Positions 34,959 through 44,485 are shown, counted from the first letter of the stretch. The stretch is 64,000 nt of DNA from Microbispora rosea (GCF_900156315.1 NZ_FTNI01000010.1:98680-162679), one strand, 5' to 3'. Notes: a model not told the origin generated them from the letters alone. Program-made: numbers and translations.

Positions 34959-36017
34959 TCAGCCGATGGTCCAGGTGTCCCCGCCGTGCAGGAGGTCGGC
35001 GAGGCTGCCGGTGCCCTTCTCGGCGGTGGCAGTCTGGACCTGCTCGTTCAGCAGGTGGTCGTACGACGGCCGGTCGACCGAGCGGAAGACGCCGATCGGC
35101 ACGTGCTCGAACGCCGGCTCGTCCAGCCGCGACAGCGCGAACGCGAGCGACGGGTCGGGGTTGTGGGCGTCGTGCACGAGGATCTCACTGTCGGCGACCT
35201 CGGCGCGGCGCACGACCTCGACGCCGCCCGTGGGCGACAGCCGTACGGCACGCTCGTTGTCGCCGGTGCCGAAGACGATCGGCTGCCCGTGTTCGAGCCG
35301 GACGGTGATCTCGTCGCGGGTGCCGGGGTCCTTCAGCGTGTCGAAGGCGCCGTCGTTGAAGATGTTGCAGTTCTGGTAGATCTCCACCAGCGAGGCGCCC
35401 CGGTGCTCGGCGGCCTGGCGCAGCACGCTCTGCAGGTGCTTGCGGTCGCTGTCGATGGTCCGGGCGACGAACCCGGCCTCCGCGCCGAGCGCCAGCGAGA
35501 TCGGGTTGAACGGCTTGTCCAGCGAGCCCATCGGCGTCGACTTGGTGATCTTGCCGATCTCGGAGGTCGGGGAGTACTGCCCCTTGGTCAGGCCGTAGAT
35601 CCTGTTGTTGAACAGCAGGATGTTCAGGTTGACGTTGCGGCGCAGCGCGTGGATCAGGTGGTTGCCGCCGATCGACAGCGCGTCGCCGTCACCGGTGATC
35701 ACCCACACCGACAGGTCGGGCCGGGAGGCGGCGAGACCCGTCGCGATGGCCGGCGCCCGCCCGTGGATCGAGTGGAAGCCGTAGGTGTTCAGGTAGTACG
35801 GGAACCGCGAGGAGCAGCCGATGCCGGAGACGAACACGATGTTCTCGCGCCTGAGCCCCAGCTCGGGCAGGAAGCTCTGCACCGCCGCCAGGATCGCGTA
35901 GTCACCGCAGCCCGGGCACCAGCGCACCTCCTGGTCGGACTTGAAGTCCTTCAGCGTCTGCTTGGCGTCCGTACGAGGGATGAGGGCCAGGCCCTTGCCA
36001 TTGAGGGTGTCAGTCAC
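34959..36017 (-). CDS. korB: 2-oxoacid:ferredoxin oxidoreductase, beta subunit
   Basis: A 352-residue subunit that binds thiamine diphosphate and a [4Fe-4S] cluster and, with KorA, converts 2-oxoglutarate (or another 2-oxoacid) and CoA to acyl-CoA, CO2 and reduced ferredoxin. Visible: CPGCGDY, SGIGCSSRFPYY, the TPP motif GDGDALSIGGNH to NNRIYG, and a late Cys (YQNCNIF). GTG 36017 overlaps the korA stop by 8 bases, so the pair is translationally coupled. It may supply reduced ferredoxin to the adjacent nuo complex. Confidence 0.93.
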   Translation of the reverse strand: MTDTLNGKGLALIPRTDAKQTLKDFKSDQEVRWCPGCGDYAILAAVQSFLPELGLRRENIVFVSGIGCSSRFPYYLNTYGFHSIHGRAPAIATGLAASRPDLSVWVITGDGDALSIGGNHLIHALRRNVNLNILLFNNRIYGLTKGQYSPTSEIGKITKSTPMGSLDKPFNPISLALGAEAGFVARTIDSDRKHLQSVLRQAAEHRGASLVEIYQNCNIFNDGAFDTLKDPGTRDEITVRLEHGQPIVFGTGDNERAVRLSPTGGVEVVRRAEVADSEILVHDAHNPDPSLAFALSRLDEPAFEHVPIGVFRSVDRPSYDHLLNEQVQTATAEKGTGSLADLLHGGDTWTIG

Positions 36018-37854
36018 TTTCGATCACGTCCTGAATGACGGCGGCGAGTTCGGCGGCCTTGAACGGGAGCCCGCGCACCCGGTTGTAGCTGATCACGTCG
36101 ACCAGATAACGGGCCCGCAGCAACATGGCGAGCTGACCGAGGTTGATCTCCGGCAGCAGCACCTTGTCGTAGGAGCGCAGCACCTCGCCGGTGTTGGCGG
36201 GCAGCGGGTTGAGGTGCCGCAGGTGCGCCTGGGCCACCTTGTGCCCGGCCGCGCGCACCCGGCGTGCGGCCGCCGCGATCGGCCCGTACGTCGAGCCCCA
36301 GCCGAGCACGAGCACCCGGGCGTCGCCGTCGGGGTCGTCGACCGTCAGGTCGGGCACGTCGATGCCGTCGATCTTGGCCTGACGCAGCCGCACCATCTTG
36401 TCGTGGTTGTCCGGGTCGTAGGAGATGTTGCCGGTGCCGTCGGCCTTCTCGATGCCGCCGATCCGGTGCTCCAGCCCCGCCGTGCCGGGCACCGCCCACG
36501 GGCGGGCCAGCGTCTCCGAGTCACGCTTGAACGGTAGGTAAGCGCCGTCGTCGCCGTTGGGCTCGGTGGTGAACAGCACCGAGATGTCCGGCAGCTCGTC
36601 GATCTCCGGGATGCGCCACGGCTCCGAACCGTTGGCCAGGTAGCCGTCCGACAGCAGCATGACCGGCGTGCGGTACTTCAGTGCGATCCGCGCCGCCTCG
36701 ATCGCCATCGTGAAGCAGTCCGACGGAGTGGCCGCCGCCAGCACCGGCACCGGCGACTCGCCGTTGCGGCCGTACAACGCCATCAGCAGGTCGGTCTGCT
36801 CGGTCTTGGTCGGCATGCCGGTCGAGGGCCCGGCCCGCTGGACGTCCACGACGATCAGCGGAAGCTCCGTGGTCACCGCGAGGCCCACGGTCTCGGCCTT
36901 GAGCGCGACGCCCGGGCCGGAGGTCGTTGTCACGCCGAGCGACCCGCCGAAGGCGGCGCCCAGCGCGGCGCCCACGCCGGCGATCTCGTCCTCGGCCTGG
37001 AACGTCCTGATCCCGAACCGCTTGTGCTTGGACAGCTCGTGCAGGATGTCGGAGGCCGGGGTGATCGGGTAGGACCCGAGGAACAGCGGCAGCTTCGACT
37101 GCACCGACGCCGCGATCAGCCCGTACGCCAGGGCCTGGTTGCCGGAGATGTTCCGGTAGGTGCCCGGGCGGAGCGTGGCCGGCTTGATCTCGTAGGAGAC
37201 CGAGAACGACTCGGTCGTCTCGCCGTAGTTCCAGCCCGCCTGGAAGGCCGCGATGTTCGCCTTGGCGATCTCGGGCTTCTTGGCGAACTTGGCCTCGAGG
37301 AACTGGATCGTCCCCTCAGTCGGCCGGTGGTACAGCCACGACAGCAGCCCGAGCGCGAACATGTTCTTGGCCCGCTCGGCGTCCTTCTTGGAGATGTCGT
37401 AGCCCTCGAGAGCCTTGACCGTCAGCGAGGTCAGCGGCACCGCGTGCAGGCGCCACTCGCTCAGCGAGTCGTCCTCGAGCGGGTTGCCGTCGTAGCCCAC
37501 CTTCGACAGGTTGCGCTTGGTGAACTCGTCGGTGTTCGCGATGATGTCGGCGCCCTTGGGGAGGTCCCCGAGGTTCGCCTTCAACGCGGCGGGATTCATG
37601 GCGACGAGCACGTTGGGCGCGTCACCGGGGGTCAGGATGTCGTGGTCGGCGAAGTGCAACTGGAAGCTCGACACCCCGGGGAGGGTGCCGGCGGGAGCGC
37701 GGATCTCCGCCGGGAAGTTGGGGAGCGTCGACAGGTCGTTGCCGAACTGGGCCGTCTCCGCCGTGAACCGATCACCGGTGAGCTGCATTCCGTCGCCGGA
37801 GTCACCCGCGAACCGGATGATCACGCGGTCGAGTTGCTGAACCTGCTTGGTCAC
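36010..37854 (-). CDS. korA: 2-oxoacid:ferredoxin oxidoreductase, alpha subunit (gamma-alpha fusion)
   Basis: 614 residues. The N-terminal third is a gamma domain (RFAGDSGDGMQLTGDRF to about residue 190), followed by the alpha domain with GNQALAYGLIAA, LGSYPITPASDILHELSKH, FQAEDEIAGVGAALGA and VDVQRAGPSTGMPTKTEQTDL. Fusion of gamma and alpha is normal in actinobacteria. It starts at GTG 37854 and runs divergently from nuoA across 368 bp. It carries no NAD site, so its acceptor should be ferredoxin. Confidence 0.93.
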   Translation of the reverse strand: MTKQVQQLDRVIIRFAGDSGDGMQLTGDRFTAETAQFGNDLSTLPNFPAEIRAPAGTLPGVSSFQLHFADHDILTPGDAPNVLVAMNPAALKANLGDLPKGADIIANTDEFTKRNLSKVGYDGNPLEDDSLSEWRLHAVPLTSLTVKALEGYDISKKDAERAKNMFALGLLSWLYHRPTEGTIQFLEAKFAKKPEIAKANIAAFQAGWNYGETTESFSVSYEIKPATLRPGTYRNISGNQALAYGLIAASVQSKLPLFLGSYPITPASDILHELSKHKRFGIRTFQAEDEIAGVGAALGAAFGGSLGVTTTSGPGVALKAETVGLAVTTELPLIVVDVQRAGPSTGMPTKTEQTDLLMALYGRNGESPVPVLAAATPSDCFTMAIEAARIALKYRTPVMLLSDGYLANGSEPWRIPEIDELPDISVLFTTEPNGDDGAYLPFKRDSETLARPWAVPGTAGLEHRIGGIEKADGTGNISYDPDNHDKMVRLRQAKIDGIDVPDLTVDDPDGDARVLVLGWGSTYGPIAAAARRVRAAGHKVAQAHLRHLNPLPANTGEVLRSYDKVLLPEINLGQLAMLLRARYLVDVISYNRVRGLPFKAAELAAVIQDVIESD

Positions 37855-38222
37855 AGCTCCTCAGTCCTCCTTGACGCGCCCAGGCCTGCCTGCTGGTGGC
37901 ACGTTGTCATGTCCATGCTAGATCCATCGGGGTCACGCTGGTTTTTCGCAAATACGCACTTGGGGTGCGCTCTGCCGGGACTTTCCGCACCTGTGGCGCG
38001 TTCCCGCTGGTGCCTCGGCCGCCGGGGGGCGGCGCACCGTCAGCTTCGCGAACCGTCCGGGCGACACAGGCCCGACGCGAGCCGGCACAGGTCCAGGTGC
38101 AGACGGGCGACGAGCTTGATTCGGGTCACGATCCTCAACTATATGCGGGGGACTCGCGTGTGACCGTCAGGTGTTCAGCCCTTGAGATCGTGCCGGGGTT
38201 ATCCTCGAGACTGGGAGGCGGT
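37855..38222. promoter_or_regulatory. Divergent korA/nuoA promoter region
   Basis: 368 bp without a credible gene. For nuoA a candidate promoter is TTGATT (38116-38121), an 18-bp spacer and TATATG (38140-38145), about 78 bases before the ATG. The korA side is rich in GC and shows no clear -10. Shared location means kor and nuo could be co-regulated. Confidence 0.45.
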
Positions 38223-38594
38223 ATGAGTGGATACTTCGGCTCATATGCCGTGGTCGTCGTCCTCTTCCTCGTCGGCGTGGCGATCTTCGCGGGCGGATTG
38301 TTCGTGAACCGGATGTTACGTCCCAGCCGGCCGACCCCCGAGAAGCTCACGACGTACGAGTGCGGGGTCGATCCCGTCGGCGAGGGCTGGGCGCAGTCGC
38401 AGATCCGCTACTACGTCTTCACGTACCTCTACGTGGTCTTCGCCGTCGACGCCGTGTTCCTCTTCCCCTGGGCCACCGTCTTCGCCGCCCCCGGGTACGG
38501 CATGACGACTCTGGTGGAGATGTTCGTCTTCCTCGCGTTCATCGCGCTCGGCATCCTGTACGCCTGGCGCAAGAGGGTGCTGGGCTGGACGTGA
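38223..38594 (+). CDS. nuoA: NADH-quinone oxidoreductase subunit A
   Basis: A 123-residue membrane subunit with three helices. The loop [18 protein letters not shown], with its Cys and acidic residues, and the middle helix [12 protein letters not shown] are diagnostic; these residues lie at the quinone/proton channel junction in complex I. ATG 38223 is preceded by GGGAGGCGG. First gene of the nuoABC-HIJKLMN cluster. Confidence 0.94.
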   Translation: MSGYFGSYAVVVVLFLVGVAIFAGGLFVNRMLRPSRPTPEKLTTYECGVDPVGEGWAQSQIRYYVFTYLYVVFAVDAVFLFPWATVFAAPGYGMTTLVEMFVFLAFIALGILYAWRKRVLGWT

Positions 38595-38640
38595 CCCGAC
38601 CGGCTCCGGGGAGGACAATGGACGGCATGGCGGTGACCGC

Positions 38641-39159
38641 ATGCCCGTGAACGATCTCCCGATGCCCACGGTGGGGCCGGTGTCCCGGCTCGCGCCCAAG
38701 CCCATGAAGTTCGTGTTGAACTGGGGCCGGCGCTACTCGTTGTGGGTCTTCAACTTCGGGCTGGCCTGCTGCGCCATCGAGTTCATCGCCACGTCGATGA
38801 GCAGGCACGACTTCATCCGCTTCGGGGTGATCCCGTTCGCCAACGGCCCCAGGCAGGCCGACCTGATGATCGTTTCGGGCACGGTGACCGACAAGATGGC
38901 CCCCGCCGTACGCCGGCTGTACGAGCAGATGCCCGACCCCAAGTACGTCATCTCGTTCGGCGCCTGCTCCAACTCCGGCGGGCCCTACTGGGACTCGTAC
39001 TGCGTCACCAAGGGCGTCGACCAGATCATCCCGGTGGACGTGTACGTCCCCGGGTGCCCGCCCCGCCCCGAGGCGCTGCTGCACGGGATCATGAAGCTCC
39101 AGGAGAAGATCGCGGGCGAGACGCTCGAGGACCGCTACCTGCCGGAGGCGGACGCATGA
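38641..39159 (+). CDS. nuoB: NADH-quinone oxidoreductase subunit B
   Basis: 172 residues of the N2 cluster subunit. All four ligands are present: the adjacent Cys pair in [19 protein letters not shown] and [33 protein letters not shown] is the family block. So the last Fe-S centre before quinone should form. ATG 38641 is used; a GTG two codons later is possible. The stop overlaps nuoC (ATGA). Confidence 0.94.
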   Translation: MPVNDLPMPTVGPVSRLAPKPMKFVLNWGRRYSLWVFNFGLACCAIEFIATSMSRHDFIRFGVIPFANGPRQADLMIVSGTVTDKMAPAVRRLYEQMPDPKYVISFGACSNSGGPYWDSYCVTKGVDQIIPVDVYVPGCPPRPEALLHGIMKLQEKIAGETLEDRYLPEADA

Positions 39160-39689
39160 GCGCCATCGAGGCCGTGCGCGAGCGGTACGGCTCACGCCTC
39201 ACCGACTCCTTCGGCCAGGACGTGCTCGACGTGGACTCCGCAGAGTGGGTCGACGCGCTGGCGTTCGCGCGCTCGGCCGGCTTCGAGTTCTTCGACTGGC
39301 TGACCGGCGTGGACGAGCCGCCCGAGGACTTCGCCGTCGTGGCCCACGTGTTCGACCCGGTCGCGTTCGCGCACCTGCTCGTGCGCACCCGGGTGCCGCG
39401 CGCGGACCCTCGCCTGCCGACCGCCACCGGCGTCTTCCGCGGGGCGAACTGGCACGAACGGGAGACGTACGAGATGTTCGGCGTCGTCTTCGACGGCCAT
39501 CCGGACCTGCGCCCGCTGCTGCTGCCCGACGGCTTCGAGGGCCACCCGCTGCGCAAGGACTTCGTGCTGGCCGCGCGCGTCGCCAAGGCCTGGCCCGGGG
39601 CCAAGGAACCGGGGGAGTCCGACCACGGCTCGCCGAGCCGCCGCAGGATGCTGCCGCCGGGGGTGCCACCCGACTGGGCCTCCGGGTGA
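39156..39689 (+). CDS. nuoC: NADH-quinone oxidoreductase subunit C
   Basis: A 177-residue 30-kDa-type subunit. The signature [21 protein letters not shown] and [11 protein letters not shown] is intact, with a short Ser/Arg/Pro tail. It overlaps nuoB by ATGA and is followed after 10 bases by nuoH; the place where nuoD, E, F and G sit in a full operon is empty. NuoD might be borrowed from a complete operon elsewhere in the genome. Confidence 0.92.
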   Translation: MSAIEAVRERYGSRLTDSFGQDVLDVDSAEWVDALAFARSAGFEFFDWLTGVDEPPEDFAVVAHVFDPVAFAHLLVRTRVPRADPRLPTATGVFRGANWHERETYEMFGVVFDGHPDLRPLLLPDGFEGHPLRKDFVLAARVAKAWPGAKEPGESDHGSPSRRRMLPPGVPPDWASG

Positions 39690-39699
39690 GAGGGGTCCC

Positions 39700-40653
39700 A
39701 TGGCCGAGGTGCTCGACATAGCGGTCCGGCTGGTCGTCGTGGTGGCGGCGTTCCTGCTGCTGCCACTGATCGTCGGGCAGATGGAGCACAAGGCCATGGC
39801 CCACATGCAGGCCCGTCTCGGGCCGATGTACGCCGGCGGTTTCCACGGGTGGGCGCAGCTCCTCGCGGACGGCGTCAAGTTCGTCCAGAAGGAGGACGTC
39901 ATCCCGGCGGCCGCCGACCGGTGGATCTTCGCGATCGCCCCGGCGGTGGCGCTCGTGCCGTACCTCGTCGTGATGGTCGTGATCCCGGTCGGCCCCGGGC
40001 TGGCGGCCGTGGACCTCGACGCCGGGCTGTTCTTCGTGCTTGCGGTGATGGGCGTCGGCGTGCTCGGCGCGATCATGGCCGGGTGGGCCTCGGCCAACAA
40101 ATACAGCGTGCTCGGCGGCATCCGGGCCGCCGCCCAGCTCATGTCGTACGAGCTGCCGCTGGTGCTCGCCGCCGCCAGCGTGGCGATGGCCGCGGGCACG
40201 CTGTCCCTGCAGGGCATCGCCGAGCAGTGGCGCTGGTGGTGGCTGCCCTGGCAGGCGATCGGCGCCTTCGTGTTCTTCGTCGCCGGCCTGGCCGAGCTGC
40301 GCCGGCCGCCGTTCGACATGCCGATCGCCGAATCCGAGATCATCATGGGCCCGATGACCGAGTACGCCGGGTTCCGCTTCGCCCTGTTCATGCTGGCCGA
40401 GTACGCCGGGATCGTGGTGCTGTCCGCCCTGACGACCGTGCTGTTCCTCGGCGGCTGGCAGGGGCCCCTCCTGCCCGGCCCGGTCTGGACGCTCCTCAAG
40501 GTCTTCGCCCTGGCCTTCGTCGTCATCTGGGTCCGGGTCAGCTATCCCCGGATGCGCGAGGACCAGCTGCAGAAGTTCGCCTGGACCGTCCTGGTGCCCC
40601 TCGCCCTCCTCCAGCTCGCCCTCACCGGAGTCGTCAGGGTCCTCACCGCCTGA
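39700..40653 (+). CDS. nuoH: NADH-quinone oxidoreductase subunit H
   Basis: A 317-residue membrane subunit with eight helices that forms the quinone chamber wall. MAHMQARLGPMYAGGFHGWAQ near the start, LRRPPFDMPIAESEI and GPMTEYAGFRFALFMLAEY are the conserved loops with the essential Glu residues. ATG 39700 follows GAGAGGGG. Its stop is only 6 bases from the stop of a convergent lipoprotein gene and no terminator is seen between them. Confidence 0.94.
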   Translation: MAEVLDIAVRLVVVVAAFLLLPLIVGQMEHKAMAHMQARLGPMYAGGFHGWAQLLADGVKFVQKEDVIPAAADRWIFAIAPAVALVPYLVVMVVIPVGPGLAAVDLDAGLFFVLAVMGVGVLGAIMAGWASANKYSVLGGIRAAAQLMSYELPLVLAAASVAMAAGTLSLQGIAEQWRWWWLPWQAIGAFVFFVAGLAELRRPPFDMPIAESEIIMGPMTEYAGFRFALFMLAEYAGIVVLSALTTVLFLGGWQGPLLPGPVWTLLKVFALAFVVIWVRVSYPRMREDQLQKFAWTVLVPLALLQLALTGVVRVLTA

Positions 40654-40659
40654 GCGGCC

Positions 40660-40992
40660 TCACAACGGGCACCTCCACCCCGGCCACCCCGCCGTCGCCT
40701 CGTCCTCCCACACCTGCAGCGTCTTGCCCGCATAGACGGTCTCCTCGTGATCGCTCCTCCAAGTCACGAGCTCGGCGCCGGGTTGCACCTTCTTGTCCCT
40801 CAACCACGGCTGGTGTTCGAGGTGCGCTGACGGGACTTCGCCGTGATCGACAAGACATTGCACCACCGCCACGAGCGCGGCGTCGCGTTTCGTCACCTCG
40901 TCATCGGTGGAAGGAAGCCGTCTTTCTTCGGTGCATCCGGCGAGCAGGAGAGGGAGGCACATGGTGAGTGCCACGAGCTTCTTCGCTTTCAT
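40660..40992 (-). CDS. Small putative lipoprotein sharing a module with its neighbour
   Basis: 110 residues. The signal peptide has a clean lipobox, LLAGC (Cys20). Residues 43-110 resemble the last 63 residues of the 660-residue protein upstream: VVQ-LVD-G-V, then WLR, V-P-A-LV-W, then YAGKTL-W. So the mature lipoprotein is almost only that module. ATG 40992 overlaps the upstream stop (ATGA). A partner, decoy or immunity role for the 660-residue protein is possible but unproven. Confidence 0.78.
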   Translation of the reverse strand: MKAKKLVALTMCLPLLLAGCTEERRLPSTDDEVTKRDAALVAVVQCLVDHGEVPSAHLEHQPWLRDKKVQPGAELVTWRSDHEETVYAGKTLQVWEDEATAGWPGWRCPL

Positions 40993-42971
40993 TGCTGCAT
41001 CCTCATGGCGGTCTGCGCATCCGTTATCCAGTCGGTGAGCGTCCTTCCCGCGTACCGAGTGTCGGCGTGCAGACTGATCCAGTCGACCAGGGCTGCATTG
41101 GGGATCACGCGCCCGGCTCTCACCCAACTCGCATTCGACGGCGGATGCACTGCTCCGGCGTCGACTAGTCCTTGCACCACAGGAACCTCCACCTGGAATA
41201 CCTGTTGCCGGGATGCGTCGAGATTGGTTTTGAGGGCTTTCAGCGCATGTCCTGTGTCGAATGTCTCGTTGAGGGCGGGTGTGCCGAGGGCGGTGAAGAT
41301 CTGCGCCATCGTTCCAGGACCGAAAGGATTGGAGAAGCTGAGGGCGCCGAACCCTCCGCTCGCCGTCGCGAGCAGCATTTGGTTCTTGGCGGCCTCCTCA
41401 TCCGCGTGTAGCTGACCCTCGAAGTGATGACTGTTCTCCACCCGCTGGATCAAACCGAAGAGTCCGCCCATCTCCCTGAGGTAGTTCCGGTCGGAAGGGT
41501 CCTGGATGGTAGCTGCGACGGCTACGCTCACGCGAGAAGCCATCAGGCCCTTGAACGCGCCGAACTCCGAGGGCTTCTGCAGAGCCTGTGTGAAAAGGCC
41601 TTCAAGCTCGTCGACCTTGTTGATGGCCACCCAGGGGTTGGAGCTCTTGTTGCCCTGCTGCAGCGCACCGGAGGCGAAATTGTGATTCACCGACTGCGCG
41701 AAGTCGGGAAGATGCCGGCCCGCCACGTGCATGAGGGAACCACGGATCTTCTCGGGCAGAAGGGTGCCCGAGTGGAGTTTGGAGAACTCGGCGGTGGCTT
41801 GGACGATGTGGACGACGGACCAGGCGGATTCCTTGGCGTCGGTGGAGGTGCCGCGTTCCGCGGAGACGGCGGCCTTGAGGAAGGCCGCGGTGGGCGCGGA
41901 GAGGTCCACCTGGCCGGTGAGCGGAAGCGCGCCGCCCGGGTGCACGTATGAGCTCAGGAAGGGCCCCGGGTCGTAGCCGGGGGTATGCCAGTCGTCGTTG
42001 ACGAGCATGCGGGCGTACTTGAGGCCGGTGGCCGGGTCGCCCAGCACGTGCCGGGCGGCCATGCCGTTCTCCGCGGCCCGCTGGAGGACGGCCCCGACGG
42101 CGTCGTACTCCGCCATGAGCCGCTGATGACGTGAGGCGTCGACGTCGGTCTCCAGCTTGCCGCGGGCGGGCGGCCAGATCGTCTTGCCCGCGGCGCGGGC
42201 GTCGAGCATGGCGCGGGTAAGGTCGGCGAGCAGGCGGGAGTCCCACGACCTGCCCTCGGGGCCGTACTTCACCAGCATTCCGACCGACCAGGGGTCGGAG
42301 TTCCCGGTGAGGCCGGCGCGGATCGCGGCGGGCAGCAACGGGCGACGGTCCTCGCCCGTGCCGACGCGCATCTGACTGGCGGCGGCGAGGGACGCCCCGA
42401 GCGCCCGGAGCACGCTCACGCTCTCCGCGCTGAAGAGGGCGCTTCCCGTTCGTTCGTACAGCGCGCGGGCCGCGCGCAGCGCGAGCGGGCCGGCCCCCGC
42501 CCAGAAGGCCGCCTGGTAGTCCTTGTCGGCCAGGTGCCGCCGCAGACTCTCCGGCAGCTCCCAGAGGGCGATGCGAGCGTCCTCGGGGTCCTTGGCCGCG
42601 AGGGCGGCGGCCAGCGTCTCCGCATCGCGCTTGCCCTGGTTTCCGCTCTGCCCCGTGGCCTCCCAGTCGAGCCGTACGCCGGGCGGCCGGGTCAAGGCGG
42701 GGCCGAGGACGCCGGGCGCGCTGCTCAGCGCGCTCCAGCCCTGCTCCCTCGCCAGCTCGTACGCCCTGGCCGTACGGGCGTCCATGTCGCGGACGTCGTC
42801 GAGCGCGGCGGCGATGAGGCCGGGCAATGAGGTGACGGCGACTTCGCTCCCCCATTTCTGCATTTTCTGCTGTATGAGGGGACTATGCCGGGCCAATAGT
42901 TCGTGCAGCTGTTCCAGCCTTTTGGTCAGCTCCTTGAGATTATCGGGATCGACTCCGACGAAGTCCCCCAC
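40989..42971 (-). CDS. 660-residue protein with WXG100-like N-terminus
   Basis: A large, mostly helical protein without signal peptide or membrane segment. The first 80 residues (DPDNLKELTKRLEQLHELL) resemble WXG100/LXG-type helices, as in substrates of type VII secretion, resembling DUF6571-like actinobacterial proteins; the middle 500 residues are Ala-rich helices. Residues 598-660 are the module shared with the lipoprotein gene downstream. A WXG100-like gene starts the operon 24 bases upstream. Function is unknown; secretion is inference. Confidence 0.75.
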   Translation of the reverse strand: MGDFVGVDPDNLKELTKRLEQLHELLARHSPLIQQKMQKWGSEVAVTSLPGLIAAALDDVRDMDARTARAYELAREQGWSALSSAPGVLGPALTRPPGVRLDWEATGQSGNQGKRDAETLAAALAAKDPEDARIALWELPESLRRHLADKDYQAAFWAGAGPLALRAARALYERTGSALFSAESVSVLRALGASLAAASQMRVGTGEDRRPLLPAAIRAGLTGNSDPWSVGMLVKYGPEGRSWDSRLLADLTRAMLDARAAGKTIWPPARGKLETDVDASRHQRLMAEYDAVGAVLQRAAENGMAARHVLGDPATGLKYARMLVNDDWHTPGYDPGPFLSSYVHPGGALPLTGQVDLSAPTAAFLKAAVSAERGTSTDAKESAWSVVHIVQATAEFSKLHSGTLLPEKIRGSLMHVAGRHLPDFAQSVNHNFASGALQQGNKSSNPWVAINKVDELEGLFTQALQKPSEFGAFKGLMASRVSVAVAATIQDPSDRNYLREMGGLFGLIQRVENSHHFEGQLHADEEAAKNQMLLATASGGFGALSFSNPFGPGTMAQIFTALGTPALNETFDTGHALKALKTNLDASRQQVFQVEVPVVQGLVDAGAVHPPSNASWVRAGRVIPNAALVDWISLHADTRYAGRTLTDWITDAQTAMRMQQ

Positions 42972-42995
42972 GGCGATCCTTCCCGGTGCGGCGGC

Positions 42996-43256
42996 CTACG
43001 AGGCGGCTTTGCGGCGCTCCGCCTCCTCCACACGGGCGATCAGACGTGGCTGCTCGGTCAGCACGGCGTCGAACAGCCTGGTGAGCTGCGTCTTTCGGGC
43101 GTTCCAGCCGGCTGCCCAGCGATCGGCCGGGGGGCCCTGCCAGGTCTGGTCGCCGAACAAAGCGGGAACGGCGGTGAGCGCCTGGAGGATCTCCCGCACG
43201 GCGGTCGCGGCCGCGGCCATGTCCGCCCTGCATTCGGCGATCTCGGGTGACGTCAC
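42996..43256 (-). CDS. WXG100-like small protein
   Basis: 86 residues forming two helices separated by a WQGPPADRWAAGW turn; the Trp-x-Gly-like turn and length match ESX-type small partners. GTG 43256 follows GGGAGG; a longer frame to 43337 adds an uncharacteristic N-terminus. It is the first gene of the three-gene minus-strand operon that breaks the nuo cluster, and may pair with the helical N-terminus of the 660-residue protein. Confidence 0.75.
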   Translation of the reverse strand: MTSPEIAECRADMAAAATAVREILQALTAVPALFGDQTWQGPPADRWAAGWNARKTQLTRLFDAVLTEQPRLIARVEEAERRKAAS

Positions 43257-43354
43257 AGACCCTCCCGGTTCTCGCGGCTGACGCACCGTAAAGCCTAAGG
43301 AAACACCGATCGCTCGGCCAGGGATATGCGACGACAACCGGAATTACCGCATGA

Positions 43355-44332
43355 CTATGGGAGGAAAATGCCGTATTCGGCGAGATCGGAGGTGAGGTTC
43401 GGGGGCAGGGAGGCGGCGGCCGAGACGTCCTCGGCCGAGACGAAGCCGCCGACCTGGTCGCGTGCGCGCACGATCTGCTCGGCGAGCGCGGGCGTCAGGC
43501 CGGGGAGGTTCGCGATCACCGGGGCAGGGGCGTGGTTGACGTCGACCAGGCCGCCGTCGTCGTACTGGCGGGGCAGGTCGGGCCGTCCGATCCGCAGCTC
43601 GCGCGCCATCACCGGATCGTGCTCCGCCAGTTCCCTGGCCTGCTGTCGCAGGGCGCGGCGGTGCTGCGCGAGCGCGATCGCCTGCTCGTTCCCGGTCTCG
43701 TACGGCGGGGTGTCGCCGAAGACCTGCCTTCTGACCGCGAGCGAGTGCACGGTGCCGATCAGCCAGGGAGCGAGCATGCAGAAGATCATGACGAGGGACA
43801 CCAGAGCCGGCTCCTGTGTGTCCTCGTACAGCTCGACCAGGTAGATCCAGGCGCCGGTGGCCGTGGCGTATCCGGCGGCGGCGGCCCCGTACCCCCAGCT
43901 GCGCCTGCGGATGGCGGCGTACAGCATGCTGAAGGGAGTGCCGAAGCCGCACGTGTACAGCGGAGCGAGCGCCCACAGGTAGCTGGGGGCGTTGGAAGGC
44001 CCCTGCACGGGCGGCGGTGGGAACGGCGGCATCGGCGGTGGCATCGGCGGTGGAGGGGGCGGCGGCACGGGCGACTGTACGTGCGGAGGCATGGGTGGCG
44101 GCATGGGCGGCGGTGCGTGCGGCTGTGCGGGCGGCGCGGGGTGGGCGCCGTAAGGACCCGGCCACTGCTCCCCGTACGGTCCCGGCCCCCGATGCCGGTA
44201 CGGATTCTGTGGTCCCTGCCCCTGTGGTCCCTGTCCGTGCGGCCCCGGCGGTTGCGGCCCCTGTGGTCTCTGCTGGCCCTGCGGTCCTTGCGGTCCGGGC
44301 GGGTAACCTCCCGGCCCCCCATAGCCGTTCAT
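43355..44332 (-). CDS. Pro-rich membrane protein with helix-hairpin-helix domain
   Basis: 325 residues. Residues 1-115 are Pro/Gly/Gln-rich with PPMPP repeats and no fixed fold. Residues 120-220 hold two or three membrane segments ([32 protein letters not shown]). The C-terminus has a helix-hairpin-helix ([24 protein letters not shown]), similar to ComEA-like nucleic-acid-binding domains. ATG 44332 is divergent from nuoI. It may be its own unit, 98 bases from the WXG100-like gene. Function unknown. Confidence 0.76.
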   Translation of the reverse strand: MNGYGGPGGYPPGPQGPQGQQRPQGPQPPGPHGQGPQGQGPQNPYRHRGPGPYGEQWPGPYGAHPAPPAQPHAPPPMPPPMPPHVQSPVPPPPPPPMPPPMPPFPPPPVQGPSNAPSYLWALAPLYTCGFGTPFSMLYAAIRRRSWGYGAAAAGYATATGAWIYLVELYEDTQEPALVSLVMIFCMLAPWLIGTVHSLAVRRQVFGDTPPYETGNEQAIALAQHRRALRQQARELAEHDPVMARELRIGRPDLPRQYDDGGLVDVNHAPAPVIANLPGLTPALAEQIVRARDQVGGFVSAEDVSAAASLPPNLTSDLAEYGIFLP

Positions 44333-44387
44333 GGTCCAGACGATACGTATTTGTCGGTCTTTGCGCTGCCCCCTTCTCCGCACATCC

Positions 44388-44429
44388 TGTGGACAACTCT
44401 GGGGATTACGGTGTGGACGATGTGGAAAA
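44388..44429. promoter_or_regulatory. Cluster of three DnaA-box-like 9-mers
   Basis: TGTGGACAA (44388-44396), a perfect actinobacterial DnaA box on the minus strand, is followed by TGTGGACGA (44412-44420) and TGTGGAAAA (44421-44429). All three point the same way within 42 bases of the divergent HHH-protein/nuoI promoter region. It may bind DnaA as a regulatory or titration site. Confidence 0.4.
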
Positions 44430-44485
44430 CAGCAGGGATGGAGTCACACGTTCACTCGCCGCCGATAGTGCGCGATGATGAGCCT

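Noticed and set aside
39690..39699. Hidden nuoD between nuoC and nuoH
   Set aside because: Only 10 bases separate the genes, and no NuoD motif is found in any frame of the cluster.
44388..44429. Chromosomal origin at the DnaA-box cluster
   Set aside because: Only three boxes and no dnaA, dnaN or AT-rich unwinding region nearby.
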